A stretch of DNA of 21,576 bases from a virus. The stretch covers positions 1-21,576 of the IMG/VR virus record IMGVR_UViG_3300012920_000332. One strand, 5' to 3'. The stretch's first letter is position 1, and the number at the start of each line of letters is the position of its first letter. This document shows positions 8,777 through 15,906 of the stretch, piece by piece. Made by a program: the position numbers and the translations under genes. A model generated the notes under the pieces. The model was given only the letters and a program-made list of their open reading frames with translations, made no database searches and was not told where the DNA came from.

Positions 8777-9259
8777 ATGTCAACATTAAAAACCCACAAT
8801 CTACAAAGTCCTGATGCAAGCAGTGTAAATATTGCAATGTCTCCAAATGCCGGTATGGTGGTTACTGGTATCGCGACATTTAACAGTGCTGTTTCAGTGG
8901 GTAATTCAGTCACTGCCACTGCATTTTATGGGGATGGCACTAACTTAACTGGTGTTGATGCAGCAACACTAAAGTTTGGCGGTGCTACTAAAGCACAAGC
9001 AAATGCTGCTGGTGTTGTAATCACAGGAATATTAACTGCAACATCGTTTAGAGGTGATGGATCACAACTAACAGGCATTGCTGCCGGATCACCTGTTGGA
9101 GGAGCATCAACAAATACTGTATTTTTTGAGAATGATAAAGTGGTAGCGGTTAATTATCAGATCACTTCAACTAAGAATGCAATGACTGCGGGCCCAGTAT
9201 CAGTCAATGCTGGAATCGCAGTCACAGTTCCATCAGGATGTTCGTGGACTATCGTATAA
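8777..9259 (+). CDS. Small fibre-like protein with 'AGPV' C-terminal module (160 aa)
   Basis: Short adhesin-like protein made of recognisable phage-fibre phrases: MVVTGIATFNSAVSVGNSV, TATAFYGDGTNLTGVDA, TGILTATSFRGDGSQLTGI, and a C-terminal module ending MTAGPVSVNAGIAVTVPSGC then SWTIV. The final module recurs at the ends of the 98-aa protein at 10584 and the 248-aa protein at 17273. No enzyme motif is present. Immediately upstream is a perfect late promoter and no Shine-Dalgarno sequence; the next gene starts after another late promoter that overlaps this stop. It could be a short fibre or a cap on a longer one. Confidence 0.75.
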   Translation: MSTLKTHNLQSPDASSVNIAMSPNAGMVVTGIATFNSAVSVGNSVTATAFYGDGTNLTGVDAATLKFGGATKAQANAAGVVITGILTATSFRGDGSQLTGIAAGSPVGGASTNTVFFENDKVVAVNYQITSTKNAMTAGPVSVNAGIAVTVPSGCSWTIV

Positions 9260-9262
9260 ATA
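9255..9262 (+). promoter_or_regulatory. Perfect T4 late promoter, TATAAATA
   Basis: TATAAATA overlaps the stop at 9257-9259. By T4 spacing the transcript starts near 9268, so the mRNA would begin with AGGAG (9268-9272), a Shine-Dalgarno sequence eight bases before the ATG at 9281. It heads the gene group 9281 to 11337. Confidence 0.8.
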
Positions 9263-9280
9263 TGATGAGGAGATAATCTT

Positions 9281-9994
9281 ATGCCAGTAACTATTAACGG
9301 AAGCGGAAGTATAGATGGACTCTCAGTAGGAGGTCTTGGTTCTGGTGTTGTAAATGACACTACATTAGCATCAAATGCTGTCACTAATGCTAAGATTGCA
9401 AACTCTGCAGTGACATATGCAAAGACATCAGGTGTTAGTGGATTAATTCCATTAGCAACCGTCAATGTTACGTCAAATACTTCTGCGGTAACTTTTGATG
9501 AAAGTAATGTTACTAATGCATTTACTGATTTCAAAACATATATGATTATGATGGACGGAGTTAGATGTGTCTCTGATAACGAGGATTTTGAAATGAGATG
9601 TAGAACAGGAACGAATGGTGCAACATTAGATGCTAATAGTAGATATCACTCTACCACCACTGGAGTAGGTGGCAATCCAGTCGCAGCAGAATTCGGTGCG
9701 ATGAATAGATTTAGATTAAATTATAACAACGTAGGTAACGAAACAGAAACTGTCAGTGGAAATACATACTATAAAGAGGAATGGCAATGTATGATTTATG
9801 TACATGGATTTGAAGCATACAAACGACTCAGATTTCATGGTCATCAAACCTATATGAGTAGTGATGGAGTTGATAGGGGACAATATATTAATGGTTTTCA
9901 TAATAGTGAAGCAAGAATAACTGGTCTTGAGATACAATTTACTAACCAAAATAATATTGCTCAAGGTAGATTTTCTATGTACGGAGTGGCATAA
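9281..9994 (+). CDS. Adhesin-like tail protein (237 aa)
   Basis: N-terminal phrase TINGSGSIDGLSVGGLGSGV and the following NAVTNAKIANSAVTYAK are low-complexity attachment or coiled segments typical of phage fibres. From about residue 55 a globular domain follows, ending in ITGLEIQFTNQNNIAQGRF then SMYGVA, a closing beta-strand pattern I associate with cyanophage tail tips. A clear AGGAG precedes the ATG. Its stop and the next start overlap (TAATG), so the following two genes are probably translated in a coupled way. Specific ligand unknown. Confidence 0.75.
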   Translation: MPVTINGSGSIDGLSVGGLGSGVVNDTTLASNAVTNAKIANSAVTYAKTSGVSGLIPLATVNVTSNTSAVTFDESNVTNAFTDFKTYMIMMDGVRCVSDNEDFEMRCRTGTNGATLDANSRYHSTTTGVGGNPVAAEFGAMNRFRLNYNNVGNETETVSGNTYYKEEWQCMIYVHGFEAYKRLRFHGHQTYMSSDGVDRGQYINGFHNSEARITGLEIQFTNQNNIAQGRFSMYGVA

Positions 9995-10584
9995 TGAGTA
10001 AATTACATTTTTTACATAGTGGTGGTGATAAGGTTACACTCACAACACCAGCAAGTAATCCATCAACAAATCCAGTTTTCAAACTCCCTCAAACTGACGG
10101 GACTGCAGGCCAAGTTTTGCAGACAGATGGAAATGGAAATTTGACGTTCGTTAATAAATTTGCTGACGGACAAGTAATATCAACTGTGGTTGGTCAAAGA
10201 AATGGGCAATTTTCATCAGGTAGTAATTCTCTTGTAGCAATATCAGGATTATCTGTCGCAACTCCAACTCCCGAAAGTTCATTAAATGATCATCTTATTC
10301 ATGTCAGGGTTGCTGATTTGAGAAAATCTGCAGATAATGCTATTCAACTTACCGTTCATCGAAATGGTACATTTTGGAGAGGGATAGCTAATTTTTTATT
10401 TGATACTAGTAGTTCTGTACAACAAACAGATTCGATAGGTGCAACTCTTCTTGACACGACTGATGATTCTTCATCAGTAACATATCAAGTATATTATAAA
10501 AGTGCGACTGGAGGTACAATTTATGGTAATGTAGGTAATAGTACCAGTGAAATCATAGTTCAAGAGATAAAGAGGTATTCATAA
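9994..10584 (+). CDS. Adhesin-like tail protein (196 aa)
   Basis: N-terminal module FKLPQTDGTAGQVLQTDGNG is a standard phage-fibre linker. The C-terminal domain runs from about VISTVVGQRNGQF to SEIIVQEIKRYS and contains DDSSSVTYQVYYKSATGGTI, the same pattern as the 'SITPT...YKVY...EIS' family at 11738, 12262, 14565 and 18443, although its SITPT box is not clear. GGAG at 9983 lies seven bases before the ATG, and the start overlaps the previous stop. Probably a receptor-binding tip variant. Confidence 0.72.
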   Translation: MSKLHFLHSGGDKVTLTTPASNPSTNPVFKLPQTDGTAGQVLQTDGNGNLTFVNKFADGQVISTVVGQRNGQFSSGSNSLVAISGLSVATPTPESSLNDHLIHVRVADLRKSADNAIQLTVHRNGTFWRGIANFLFDTSSSVQQTDSIGATLLDTTDDSSSVTYQVYYKSATGGTIYGNVGNSTSEIIVQEIKRYS

Positions 10585-10880
10585 TGAGTTTTATTAAAGT
10601 AAACAAAATCCAACACCTTGGATCATCCGGAGATGGAATCGTTGTTGATAGTAAAGGTACAGTTGGTATTGCAACCAATAATATCGAAACTAATACAGCA
10701 TTAGTTGGTGCTGCAAATTCAATGACTGGACTATACATTGGTGATGGTTCACTTCTATTCAATAAAACACTGGATAGAGACGGTGGATATTATATAACTA
10801 CTTCAGTTAATGCACTTAACGCAGGGCCTGTGAGTCTTGGTTCAACCATGACGCTTGATGGCACTTGGGTAATCGTATAG
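10584..10880 (+). CDS. Small 'AGPV'-module fibre protein (98 aa)
   Basis: Very short structural-looking protein: KVNKIQHLGSSGDGIVVDSK, GTVGIATNN, a middle segment NTALVGAANSMTGLYIGDGS, and a C-terminus YITTSVNALNAGPVSLGSTM closing in WVIV. The NSMTGLYIGDGSL phrase resembles NSFAGMYISNGM in the 248-aa protein at 17273, so the two share both middle and end. Start overlaps the previous stop (TAATG), with GAGG eight bases upstream. It seems to be little more than an attachment strand plus the AGPV cap. Confidence 0.7.
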   Translation: MSFIKVNKIQHLGSSGDGIVVDSKGTVGIATNNIETNTALVGAANSMTGLYIGDGSLLFNKTLDRDGGYYITTSVNALNAGPVSLGSTMTLDGTWVIV

Positions 10881-10887
10881 GAGAATT

Positions 10888-11337
10888 ATGCCTCAATTAA
10901 ACATTGGTGATATTACTTTAACTGGGAGTGGAGCACTTCAAGGTCGTGTAGCATTTCACGCTTATGATGGTCAAAACCAATCTACCACTGGATCTGCATT
11001 CAAAGTTGCGTTTACCCAAACACTTACGAATGTAGGAGGAGGTTTTGATACATCAACCTCTACGTTTACTGCACCAGTGACTGGAATATACTGGATGTAC
11101 TATCAATTTATGCAGGATTCTAGTTCAACTTATGATAGATCTCAATTTAAATTAGATGGTTCCTATGTTGGTTATCAGGCATTTCAAGATGGAGCTCAGT
11201 ATAATCATACAAACAATTCAATAATTATTTCGATGAACTCAGGTCAGGATATGCAAGTTTGGACAGATGTGCAAAGTAATAGTCAAGGTTCTGTTCATGG
11301 GGGATATAGAGTTTTTCAAGGTTTCTTGATAGGATAA
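10888..11337 (+). CDS. C1q/TNF-like receptor-binding tail protein (149 aa)
   Basis: After a short N-terminus (LNIGDITLTGSGALQG) nearly the whole protein reads as a C1q-like trimeric beta-sandwich: FTQTLTNVGGGFDTSTSTFT followed by APVTGIYWMYYQF matches the C1q pattern 'N.gg.Fd..tg.FtaPv.GiY.f', and the end GGYRVFQGFLIG matches the closing '..tFsGfLi' strand. Such domains form trimeric tips. AGGAGA overlapping the upstream TAG gives a strong ribosome-binding site. A looser C1q-like end is seen in the 440-aa protein at 15906. Fold call is by motif only. Confidence 0.78.
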   Translation: MPQLNIGDITLTGSGALQGRVAFHAYDGQNQSTTGSAFKVAFTQTLTNVGGGFDTSTSTFTAPVTGIYWMYYQFMQDSSSTYDRSQFKLDGSYVGYQAFQDGAQYNHTNNSIIISMNSGQDMQVWTDVQSNSQGSVHGGYRVFQGFLIG

Positions 11338-11340
11338 ATA
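11333..11340 (+). promoter_or_regulatory. T4-type late promoter, GATAAATA
   Basis: GATAAATA contains the upstream stop TAA (11335-11337) and is followed by AAAGAAAAATC and the ATG at 11358. The leader is A-rich with no clear Shine-Dalgarno sequence. Confidence 0.65.
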
Positions 11341-11357
11341 AAAGAAAAATCAAAATT

Positions 11358-11735
11358 ATGAAACACGGTATAATATCAGCACTGCATACATTAAAACCAA
11401 ACGCAGATTGGGTTCTTCGTGGGGATGACTACTCTGGTATTGAGTGGATGGATAGTGGTCAGACAAAACCCACTGAGGAAGAAATATTACAAAAAATTAA
11501 AGAACTTAACTCAGCAGAACCAATAAGATTACTACGTGAGGAAAGAGATAAAAGAATTGCATTGACTGATTGGAGAGCAGGAAGTGATCTGGTTATGAGT
11601 GATGATTGGAAAAGATATCGTCAGGCATTACGAGATTTACCTCAGACCGCAGGAGGAGGTGCAAGATTAGATTCTAATTCTGAATTAATTCTAAGTTCTA
11701 TACCTTGGCCTCAAGAGCCTCAGGAGATCTCATAA
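11358..11735 (+). CDS. Tail-fibre assembly chaperone-like protein (125 aa)
   Basis: Unlike its neighbours this protein is charged and helical, not beta-rich. Residues about 55-95 contain LLREERDKRIALTDWRAGSD and KRYRQALRDLP, the signature of the Phage_tail_APC / tail fibre assembly family, whose members help fibres fold or join the tail. The N-terminus (MKHGIISALHTLKPNADWVL, GIEWMDSG) resembles the small substrate-interaction part of such proteins. The last residues include a Pro-rich tail, IPWPQEPQEIS. A second copy of the signature occurs at 19229. The two share the core but differ elsewhere, suggesting different fibre partners. Confidence 0.75.
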   Translation: MKHGIISALHTLKPNADWVLRGDDYSGIEWMDSGQTKPTEEEILQKIKELNSAEPIRLLREERDKRIALTDWRAGSDLVMSDDWKRYRQALRDLPQTAGGGARLDSNSELILSSIPWPQEPQEIS

Positions 11736-11737
11736 CC

Positions 11738-12262
11738 ATGTCATCAGAATTACGGGTCGATAAAATAGTTCCAGTGAGTGGTGTCCCTGCAATGGATGCC
11801 TCTAATTCTAGATTTTATGGTGGTGGTGTTATTCAAGTAGTTCAAGGTTATGGTGGTTTGTCTGAAACAGCGACTACTTCAACATCATATGTGGCAACTA
11901 CGTTATTGGGAAGAATTACTCCTAAATTTACAACATCAAGGATATTAATTACTGTTTCTGGTGGCACTTGTTATGCACCTCAAGGTAATGGGGTTGCTTT
12001 AGATCTCTTCAAAAGTGTAGGTGGAGGTTCTTATAGTGGTTTTACTGGGACAACTGGTAGACCAAGTAGTTCACTATGGAGATTTTATGGTAATGGTGCT
12101 GCAGCACAAATGGGATGTTCATTTCAAGTGTTAGATGCACCAAACACAACATCAGAAATTACATATAAAGTGTATATGAAAAGTTTAGGTGGTGGATCAG
12201 CTCAGTTTAATAATCATGGTAATGATTCATCAGGAATATCAATTATGGAGTTATCAGCATAA
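11738..12262 (+). CDS. Receptor-binding tail protein, 'SELR...EIS' family (174 aa)
   Basis: I chose ATG 11738 because MSSELRVDKIVPV aligns with MSELRTNRIVPRDG of the next gene and AGGAG (11722-11726) lies upstream; a TTG at 11705 in the same frame would overlap the previous gene. After the short N-terminus comes GGGVIQVVQGY and a beta-rich domain with ITPKFTTSRILITVSGG, LDAPNTTSEITYKVYMKSLG and the closing SGISIMELSA. This family recurs at 12262, 14565 and 18443. Probably a trimeric tip on a very short stalk. Confidence 0.75.
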   Translation: MSSELRVDKIVPVSGVPAMDASNSRFYGGGVIQVVQGYGGLSETATTSTSYVATTLLGRITPKFTTSRILITVSGGTCYAPQGNGVALDLFKSVGGGSYSGFTGTTGRPSSSLWRFYGNGAAAQMGCSFQVLDAPNTTSEITYKVYMKSLGGGSAQFNNHGNDSSGISIMELSA

Positions 12263-12795
12263 TGTCAGAGTTAAGAACCAATCGAATCGTTCCAAGAGAT
12301 GGACTTGTATCTGGAACAGGAACAGGTGGTGGTATTATACAAATTAAATCAACAACAAAAACTGATACTTTCACTGGTAGTACTAATAGTAGTTTTGCAG
12401 ATATTACAGGTTTTTCAGTCTCAATTACACCCACAAGATCTGATAGTAAAATATTTGTTATGGTGTGTGTTAACTGGTCGAATGCTGGTTCTGGTGGAAA
12501 TAGAGTATCGTTTCGTCTTGTAAGAAACTCAACACCCATTGCAGTGGGAGATTCTGCTGGTACTAGAGTGCAAGCTACAGGAGGAGGTGAAAATTCAGGA
12601 GGAGGTGGAAATATGAAAGCAGTCACGGTTAATCATTTGGATAATCCATCAACTACAAATCCGGTAACATATAAAGTTCAATACATCGCAAATGATGGTG
12701 CGGAATTTTACTTAAATCGAAGCACTGCCGATTCTAATAGCGTTGGTTATATAAGAACTGTGAGTAGTATATCAGTAATGGAAGTATCTGGATAA
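12262..12795 (+). CDS. Receptor-binding tail protein, 'SELR...EIS' family (177 aa)
   Basis: Paralogue of the preceding protein: MSELRTNRIVPRDG, GGGIIQIKSTTK, FSVSITPTRSDSKIFVMVCV, NPSTTNPVTYKVQYIAND and the ending ISVMEVSG. The two differ strongly in the loops between these landmarks, as expected for receptor-contact surfaces. A GGGENSGGGG segment forms a flexible loop near residue 108-117. The start overlaps the previous stop (TAATG), so the pair is co-translated; its own stop is inside the next late promoter. Confidence 0.75.
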   Translation: MSELRTNRIVPRDGLVSGTGTGGGIIQIKSTTKTDTFTGSTNSSFADITGFSVSITPTRSDSKIFVMVCVNWSNAGSGGNRVSFRLVRNSTPIAVGDSAGTRVQATGGGENSGGGGNMKAVTVNHLDNPSTTNPVTYKVQYIANDGAEFYLNRSTADSNSVGYIRTVSSISVMEVSG

Positions 12796-12798
12796 ATA
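12791..12798 (+). promoter_or_regulatory. T4-type late promoter, GATAAATA
   Basis: GATAAATA followed by ACTAAAAAAA, overlapping the stop TAA at 12793-12795, with the ATG at 12814 after an A+T-only leader. Confidence 0.7.
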
Positions 12799-12813
12799 AC
12801 TAAAAAAATATAA

Positions 12814-14502
12814 ATGACATCTGAGATACGCACAAATAGATTAACAAGCAGAGCAGGATTAAGTACGGTTACTTTATCTGATAGTGGCCCTGTTGTGACT
12901 GGTATTGCGACTTTTGGAACTAGTATCAATATTGGTGTTACAACTATTCATTCAAATCTTTCAGAACTTCATCACGTTGTATCTACTGGTGTAATTACTG
13001 CTACTAAATTTGTAGGTGATATATCTGATGCAACTGGTGCAGCTGCTGGATTAGGCACTGCATTGAGTTCAGTTCAAACAAGTCCTTTAAATAAATTATT
13101 TTACACTGATAGAGTATTAAGTATCGGTTCAACTATCACTGTAGATCATCCAGCATCAGCAACTGGTGCGTATACACAATATGCAGATATACAAGTAGAA
13201 GATAATGCTGATTTAATTGTTGCAGATGGTGATGATTTAATTCCAGATATACTTGGATTAGGAGGTAATGGTAGCACTGGAGCTGGTGGTGCAGGAAGAT
13301 TACTTGTAGATAATATTGTAAATAGATCCGCAACTGGAGCACCTACTTTTCCAAACGGTGCAGTTGTGACAGGTGTTGTAACTGCAACATCATTCAGTGG
13401 TAGTGGTGCAAATCTTACAGGTATATCTACTCCCTTAAGTTTTAGAAATCTTATCATCAACGGAGCTATGCGAGTGGCTCAACGTGGCACATCAGCTACT
13501 CTTGGAGGAATTCATAGTGTTGATAGATTTGGACTTGGAGGAGGTGGATTTGATGAAACACCAACACAATCACAAGTTGATGTTGCGAGTGGAACTACAC
13601 CTTATACTTTAGGTTTTAGAAAAGCATTTAGAATTACTAACGGAAACCAAACAACTACAGGGTCAACAGATAGATCAAACATTTACTATAACGTTGAGTC
13701 TCAAGACATAGCAAATAGTGGTTGGAATTACAAATCAGCATCAAGTTTTTTAACTTTATCTTATTGGGTAAAATCGAGTGTTTCTCAAAATTTCTTTCAT
13801 AGAATATATACTTATGACTCACCATCTCAGGGATTTTGTTGGGAAACAGGTACTTTAAGTGCTAATACATGGACAAAGATTACAAAAACAATTCCGGGAA
13901 ATTCTAATTTAGTTTTTGATAATAATAACGAAGCTGGTTTATATATGGTTTTTTCTCAATATATTGGAACTAACTATACAAATGATAAAACTTTAGATAC
14001 TTGGGCAGCGTTTGCTAGTGATAATAGAACTCCAACTTATCCAACCGATTGGTGGACAGCAAATGATGCAACATTTGAAATGACAGGAGTTCAACTTGAA
14101 GTTGGCTCAGTGGCCACCCCGTTCGAGCACCGTGGTTTCTCAGATGAACTTAGACGTTGCCAACGATATTGTTTTAGACTTGGTGGTACCACAGGAGGTG
14201 CTGCTAACAATTCTTCGACTCTTGCAATTGGTGTGCAGTCACATGCTACTACTTGCAAAGTGCATGTTCAGCATCCTGTTACAATGAGAGATAAAGATGT
14301 CACCTTCACATTCTCCGATCTTACATTAGATGATGATGTAGCGTCTTATGCTGCTGGTAGGGTTAATAGTATTAGTAGTGTGCAGACTAGTGCAACTAGT
14401 TCAACAGTAATTTTTAACACGGCTTCTTTGGGACATGTTCGTATAACAAGAGTTCTAAACGACGCTGTAGGTGGTTACATTCAAGGAGAATGTGAAGTAT
14501 AA
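12814..14502 (+). CDS. Tail-fibre/adhesin protein with jelly-roll-like C-terminal half (562 aa)
   Basis: N-terminus TSEIRTNRLTSRAGLSTVTL belongs to the same attachment type as SELRTNRIVP of the small tips. The shaft carries VVTGIATFGTSINIGVTTIH, TGVITATKFVGD, a NADLIVADGDDL segment and TGVVTATSFSGSGANLTGI (near residue 192). The domain starting RNLIINGAMRVAQRG (about residue 211) and ending at ATPFEHRGFSDELRRCQRY (about 434-452) parallels the 525-aa protein at 7191; the tip beyond it differs from that protein, although both show a CRRGV/CKVHV-like strand early in it. Likely sugar-binding adhesin. Confidence 0.82.
   Translation: MTSEIRTNRLTSRAGLSTVTLSDSGPVVTGIATFGTSINIGVTTIHSNLSELHHVVSTGVITATKFVGDISDATGAAAGLGTALSSVQTSPLNKLFYTDRVLSIGSTITVDHPASATGAYTQYADIQVEDNADLIVADGDDLIPDILGLGGNGSTGAGGAGRLLVDNIVNRSATGAPTFPNGAVVTGVVTATSFSGSGANLTGISTPLSFRNLIINGAMRVAQRGTSATLGGIHSVDRFGLGGGGFDETPTQSQVDVASGTTPYTLGFRKAFRITNGNQTTTGSTDRSNIYYNVESQDIANSGWNYKSASSFLTLSYWVKSSVSQNFFHRIYTYDSPSQGFCWETGTLSANTWTKITKTIPGNSNLVFDNNNEAGLYMVFSQYIGTNYTNDKTLDTWAAFASDNRTPTYPTDWWTANDATFEMTGVQLEVGSVATPFEHRGFSDELRRCQRYCFRLGGTTGGAANNSSTLAIGVQSHATTCKVHVQHPVTMRDKDVTFTFSDLTLDDDVASYAAGRVNSISSVQTSATSSTVIFNTASLGHVRITRVLNDAVGGYIQGECEV
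14112..14165 (+). repeat. Dispersed repeat, copy 2 (ATPFEHR...DELRRCQR region)
   Basis: Second copy of the paired identical blocks described at 8384-8437: 21 bases at 14112-14132 and 24 bases at 14142-14165, separated by a diverged nine-base stretch. Confidence 0.75.
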
Positions 14503-14509
14503 TCTAACA

Positions 14510-14517
14510 TATAAATA
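14510..14517 (+). promoter_or_regulatory. T4-type late promoter, TATAAATA (first of a tandem pair)
   Basis: A perfect TATAAATA eight bases after the stop at 14502. The ATG at 14521 downstream opens only a three-codon frame (Met-Cys-Ile-stop), so this promoter serves no gene of its own now and would read into the gene at 14565. Confidence 0.65.
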
Positions 14518-14540
14518 CCCATGTGTATCTGAAACCAACG

Positions 14541-14548
14541 CATAAATA
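14541..14548 (+). promoter_or_regulatory. T4-type late promoter, CATAAATA (second of a tandem pair)
   Basis: CATAAATA followed by ACTAAAAA and an A+T-rich leader to the ATG at 14565; no Shine-Dalgarno sequence. Confidence 0.75.
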
Positions 14549-14564
14549 ACTAAAAATAATAATT

Positions 14565-15194
14565 ATGTCAAGAATAAGGGCAAACCAAATAACAAACAAG
14601 ACTGCATCGGGTGCACCCACCGTTCAGAATGGTCTTGTGGTTACTGGTGTTACGACCTCTACGAATGTTTCAGTTGCTAGTTCTGTAACCGCCTCAACTT
14701 TTCATGGTAATGGTGCTGGTTTAACTAATGTAAGTGCAGGTAAAGTTCTTCAAGTTGTTCAACAATATGATACTACTTTTACTAGAACTGCTAATGCAAC
14801 CAGTTCATATGCTCCAACCACCCATCAAGTATCAATTACTCCCACAGTAGCTAATAGTAAAATACTGGTTAATATAAGTGGAGCTTGTAATAATAATGGT
14901 GCTGGCAACGTAATTTATATGGACATATACCGAAGTGTAAATGGTGGAACATTCGCAAGTATTTCACCTAATGGTACGTCCGTGCCCACTGCTGGATTTA
15001 CTTTAAACAAAGGTGATCAATCAAGAAACGAAATTCCTATGAACATTATGTATCTTGATACTCCAACTTACTCAGTTGGTAATGCAATAATATACAAACT
15101 TTACATAAGAAATAATGGGTCTGGTTCAGTTGAGGTACCAAGTAATCCGGGCGGTGAACCAGTTATTTGTATAGCTCAGGAGATATCAGCATAA
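14565..15194 (+). CDS. Receptor-binding tail protein, 'SITPT...EIS' family with fibre module (209 aa)
   Basis: N-terminus SRIRANQITNKTASGAPTVQ followed by GLVVTGVTTSTNVSVASSVT and the module TASTFHGNGAGLTNVSAG. From residue about 62 (GKVLQVVQQYDTTFTRTANA) the receptor-binding domain begins, with HQVSITPTVANSKILVNISG and the closing CIAQEISA, the same type as at 11738 and 12262 but on a longer stalk. Multiple asparagines (NNNGAGN, NPGGEP) mark variable loops. It lies directly after the tandem promoter pair. Confidence 0.75.
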   Translation: MSRIRANQITNKTASGAPTVQNGLVVTGVTTSTNVSVASSVTASTFHGNGAGLTNVSAGKVLQVVQQYDTTFTRTANATSSYAPTTHQVSITPTVANSKILVNISGACNNNGAGNVIYMDIYRSVNGGTFASISPNGTSVPTAGFTLNKGDQSRNEIPMNIMYLDTPTYSVGNAIIYKLYIRNNGSGSVEVPSNPGGEPVICIAQEISA

Positions 15195-15198
15195 AAAT

Positions 15199-15576
15199 AT
15201 GTCAAAGAATAGAGAGTTATCACAGTTAGGTTCTTTAGTAATCGTTGATGATTCCAATAAAAATATTGGAATTGGCACAACAGAAGGATCGGTTGGAATA
15301 GGAACGACGAATCCGTCGTCTTCCTATAAACTTGATGTTGCAGGTGACATAAATAGTAGGACTGAAGTTCGTGTCAAAGGTGTCGGTGTTTCAACTGGTG
15401 TCTTTATACAGAATAACGGAACTCCAGCTGGAATTGCTACTACACTAAACTTTAATAGTAATATTACTGCTACAGTTGGTGTGAATGGAGTTACAGTTGT
15501 TAATTCCACCGGAGGTGGTGGAGGAGGTGGTGCATCACTTGATGATGTAGTCGCTCTCGCAATAGCATTAGGATAA
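15199..15576 (+). CDS. Small fibre-like structural protein (125 aa)
   Basis: Begins SKNRELSQLGSLVIVDDSNK, then repeats IGIGTTEGSVGIGTTNPSSS and YKLDVAGDINSRTEV, which are shaft modules also seen near the start of the 902-aa protein. A GGGGGGG linker precedes the end, ASLDDVVALAIALG, a tail I associate with marine phage structural proteins. The preceding stop lies in CATAAAAATA, a degenerate late-promoter-like run; AGGAG at 15178 is too far upstream to be its ribosome-binding site. Confidence 0.7.
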   Translation: MSKNRELSQLGSLVIVDDSNKNIGIGTTEGSVGIGTTNPSSSYKLDVAGDINSRTEVRVKGVGVSTGVFIQNNGTPAGIATTLNFNSNITATVGVNGVTVVNSTGGGGGGGASLDDVVALAIALG

Positions 15577-15579
15577 AAA

Positions 15580-15906
15580 ATGGCAAACACCTTTAAACTG
15601 AAAACTAAAAAAAATGTAGGTGTTACTACTGCACCACTATATGTTGTACCATCTTCTACAACGACAGTGGTGATTGGAATTACTGCTGCAAATATTTCAG
15701 GTAATAATATAAATGTGGGTATCGGAATTACAAGATCATCAGCAGATGATATACATTTGATGAAGAATATTCCAATACCACAAGGATCATCTTTTGAATT
15801 CATGCAGGGAAATAAAGTTGTACTAGAAACAACAGATACAATTACTGCGAAGAGTGATGTAAATAATAGTTTAGATGTTGCACTCACAATAATGGAAATA
15901 ACCTGA
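15580..15906 (+). CDS. Conserved cyanophage virion-type protein (108 aa)
   Basis: The sequence MANTFKLKTKKNVGVTTAPL, TTTVVIGITAANISGNNINV, then IPIPQGSSFEFMQGNKVVLE and the ending ALTIMEIT follows a compact beta-sandwich pattern that I recognise from many marine T4-like phages, usually annotated as a virion structural protein of unknown role. AGGA is six bases before the ATG. The stop TGA shares a base with the next ATG. Its compositional evenness and lack of shaft repeats set it apart from the adhesins around it. Confidence 0.75.
   Translation: MANTFKLKTKKNVGVTTAPLYVVPSSTTTVVIGITAANISGNNINVGIGITRSSADDIHLMKNIPIPQGSSFEFMQGNKVVLETTDTITAKSDVNNSLDVALTIMEIT

Noticed and set aside
11705-11737. TTG start for the gene ending at 12262
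   Set aside because: It would add 11 residues that overlap the previous gene; ATG 11738 gives the conserved MSSELRVDKIVP start and has AGGAG upstream.
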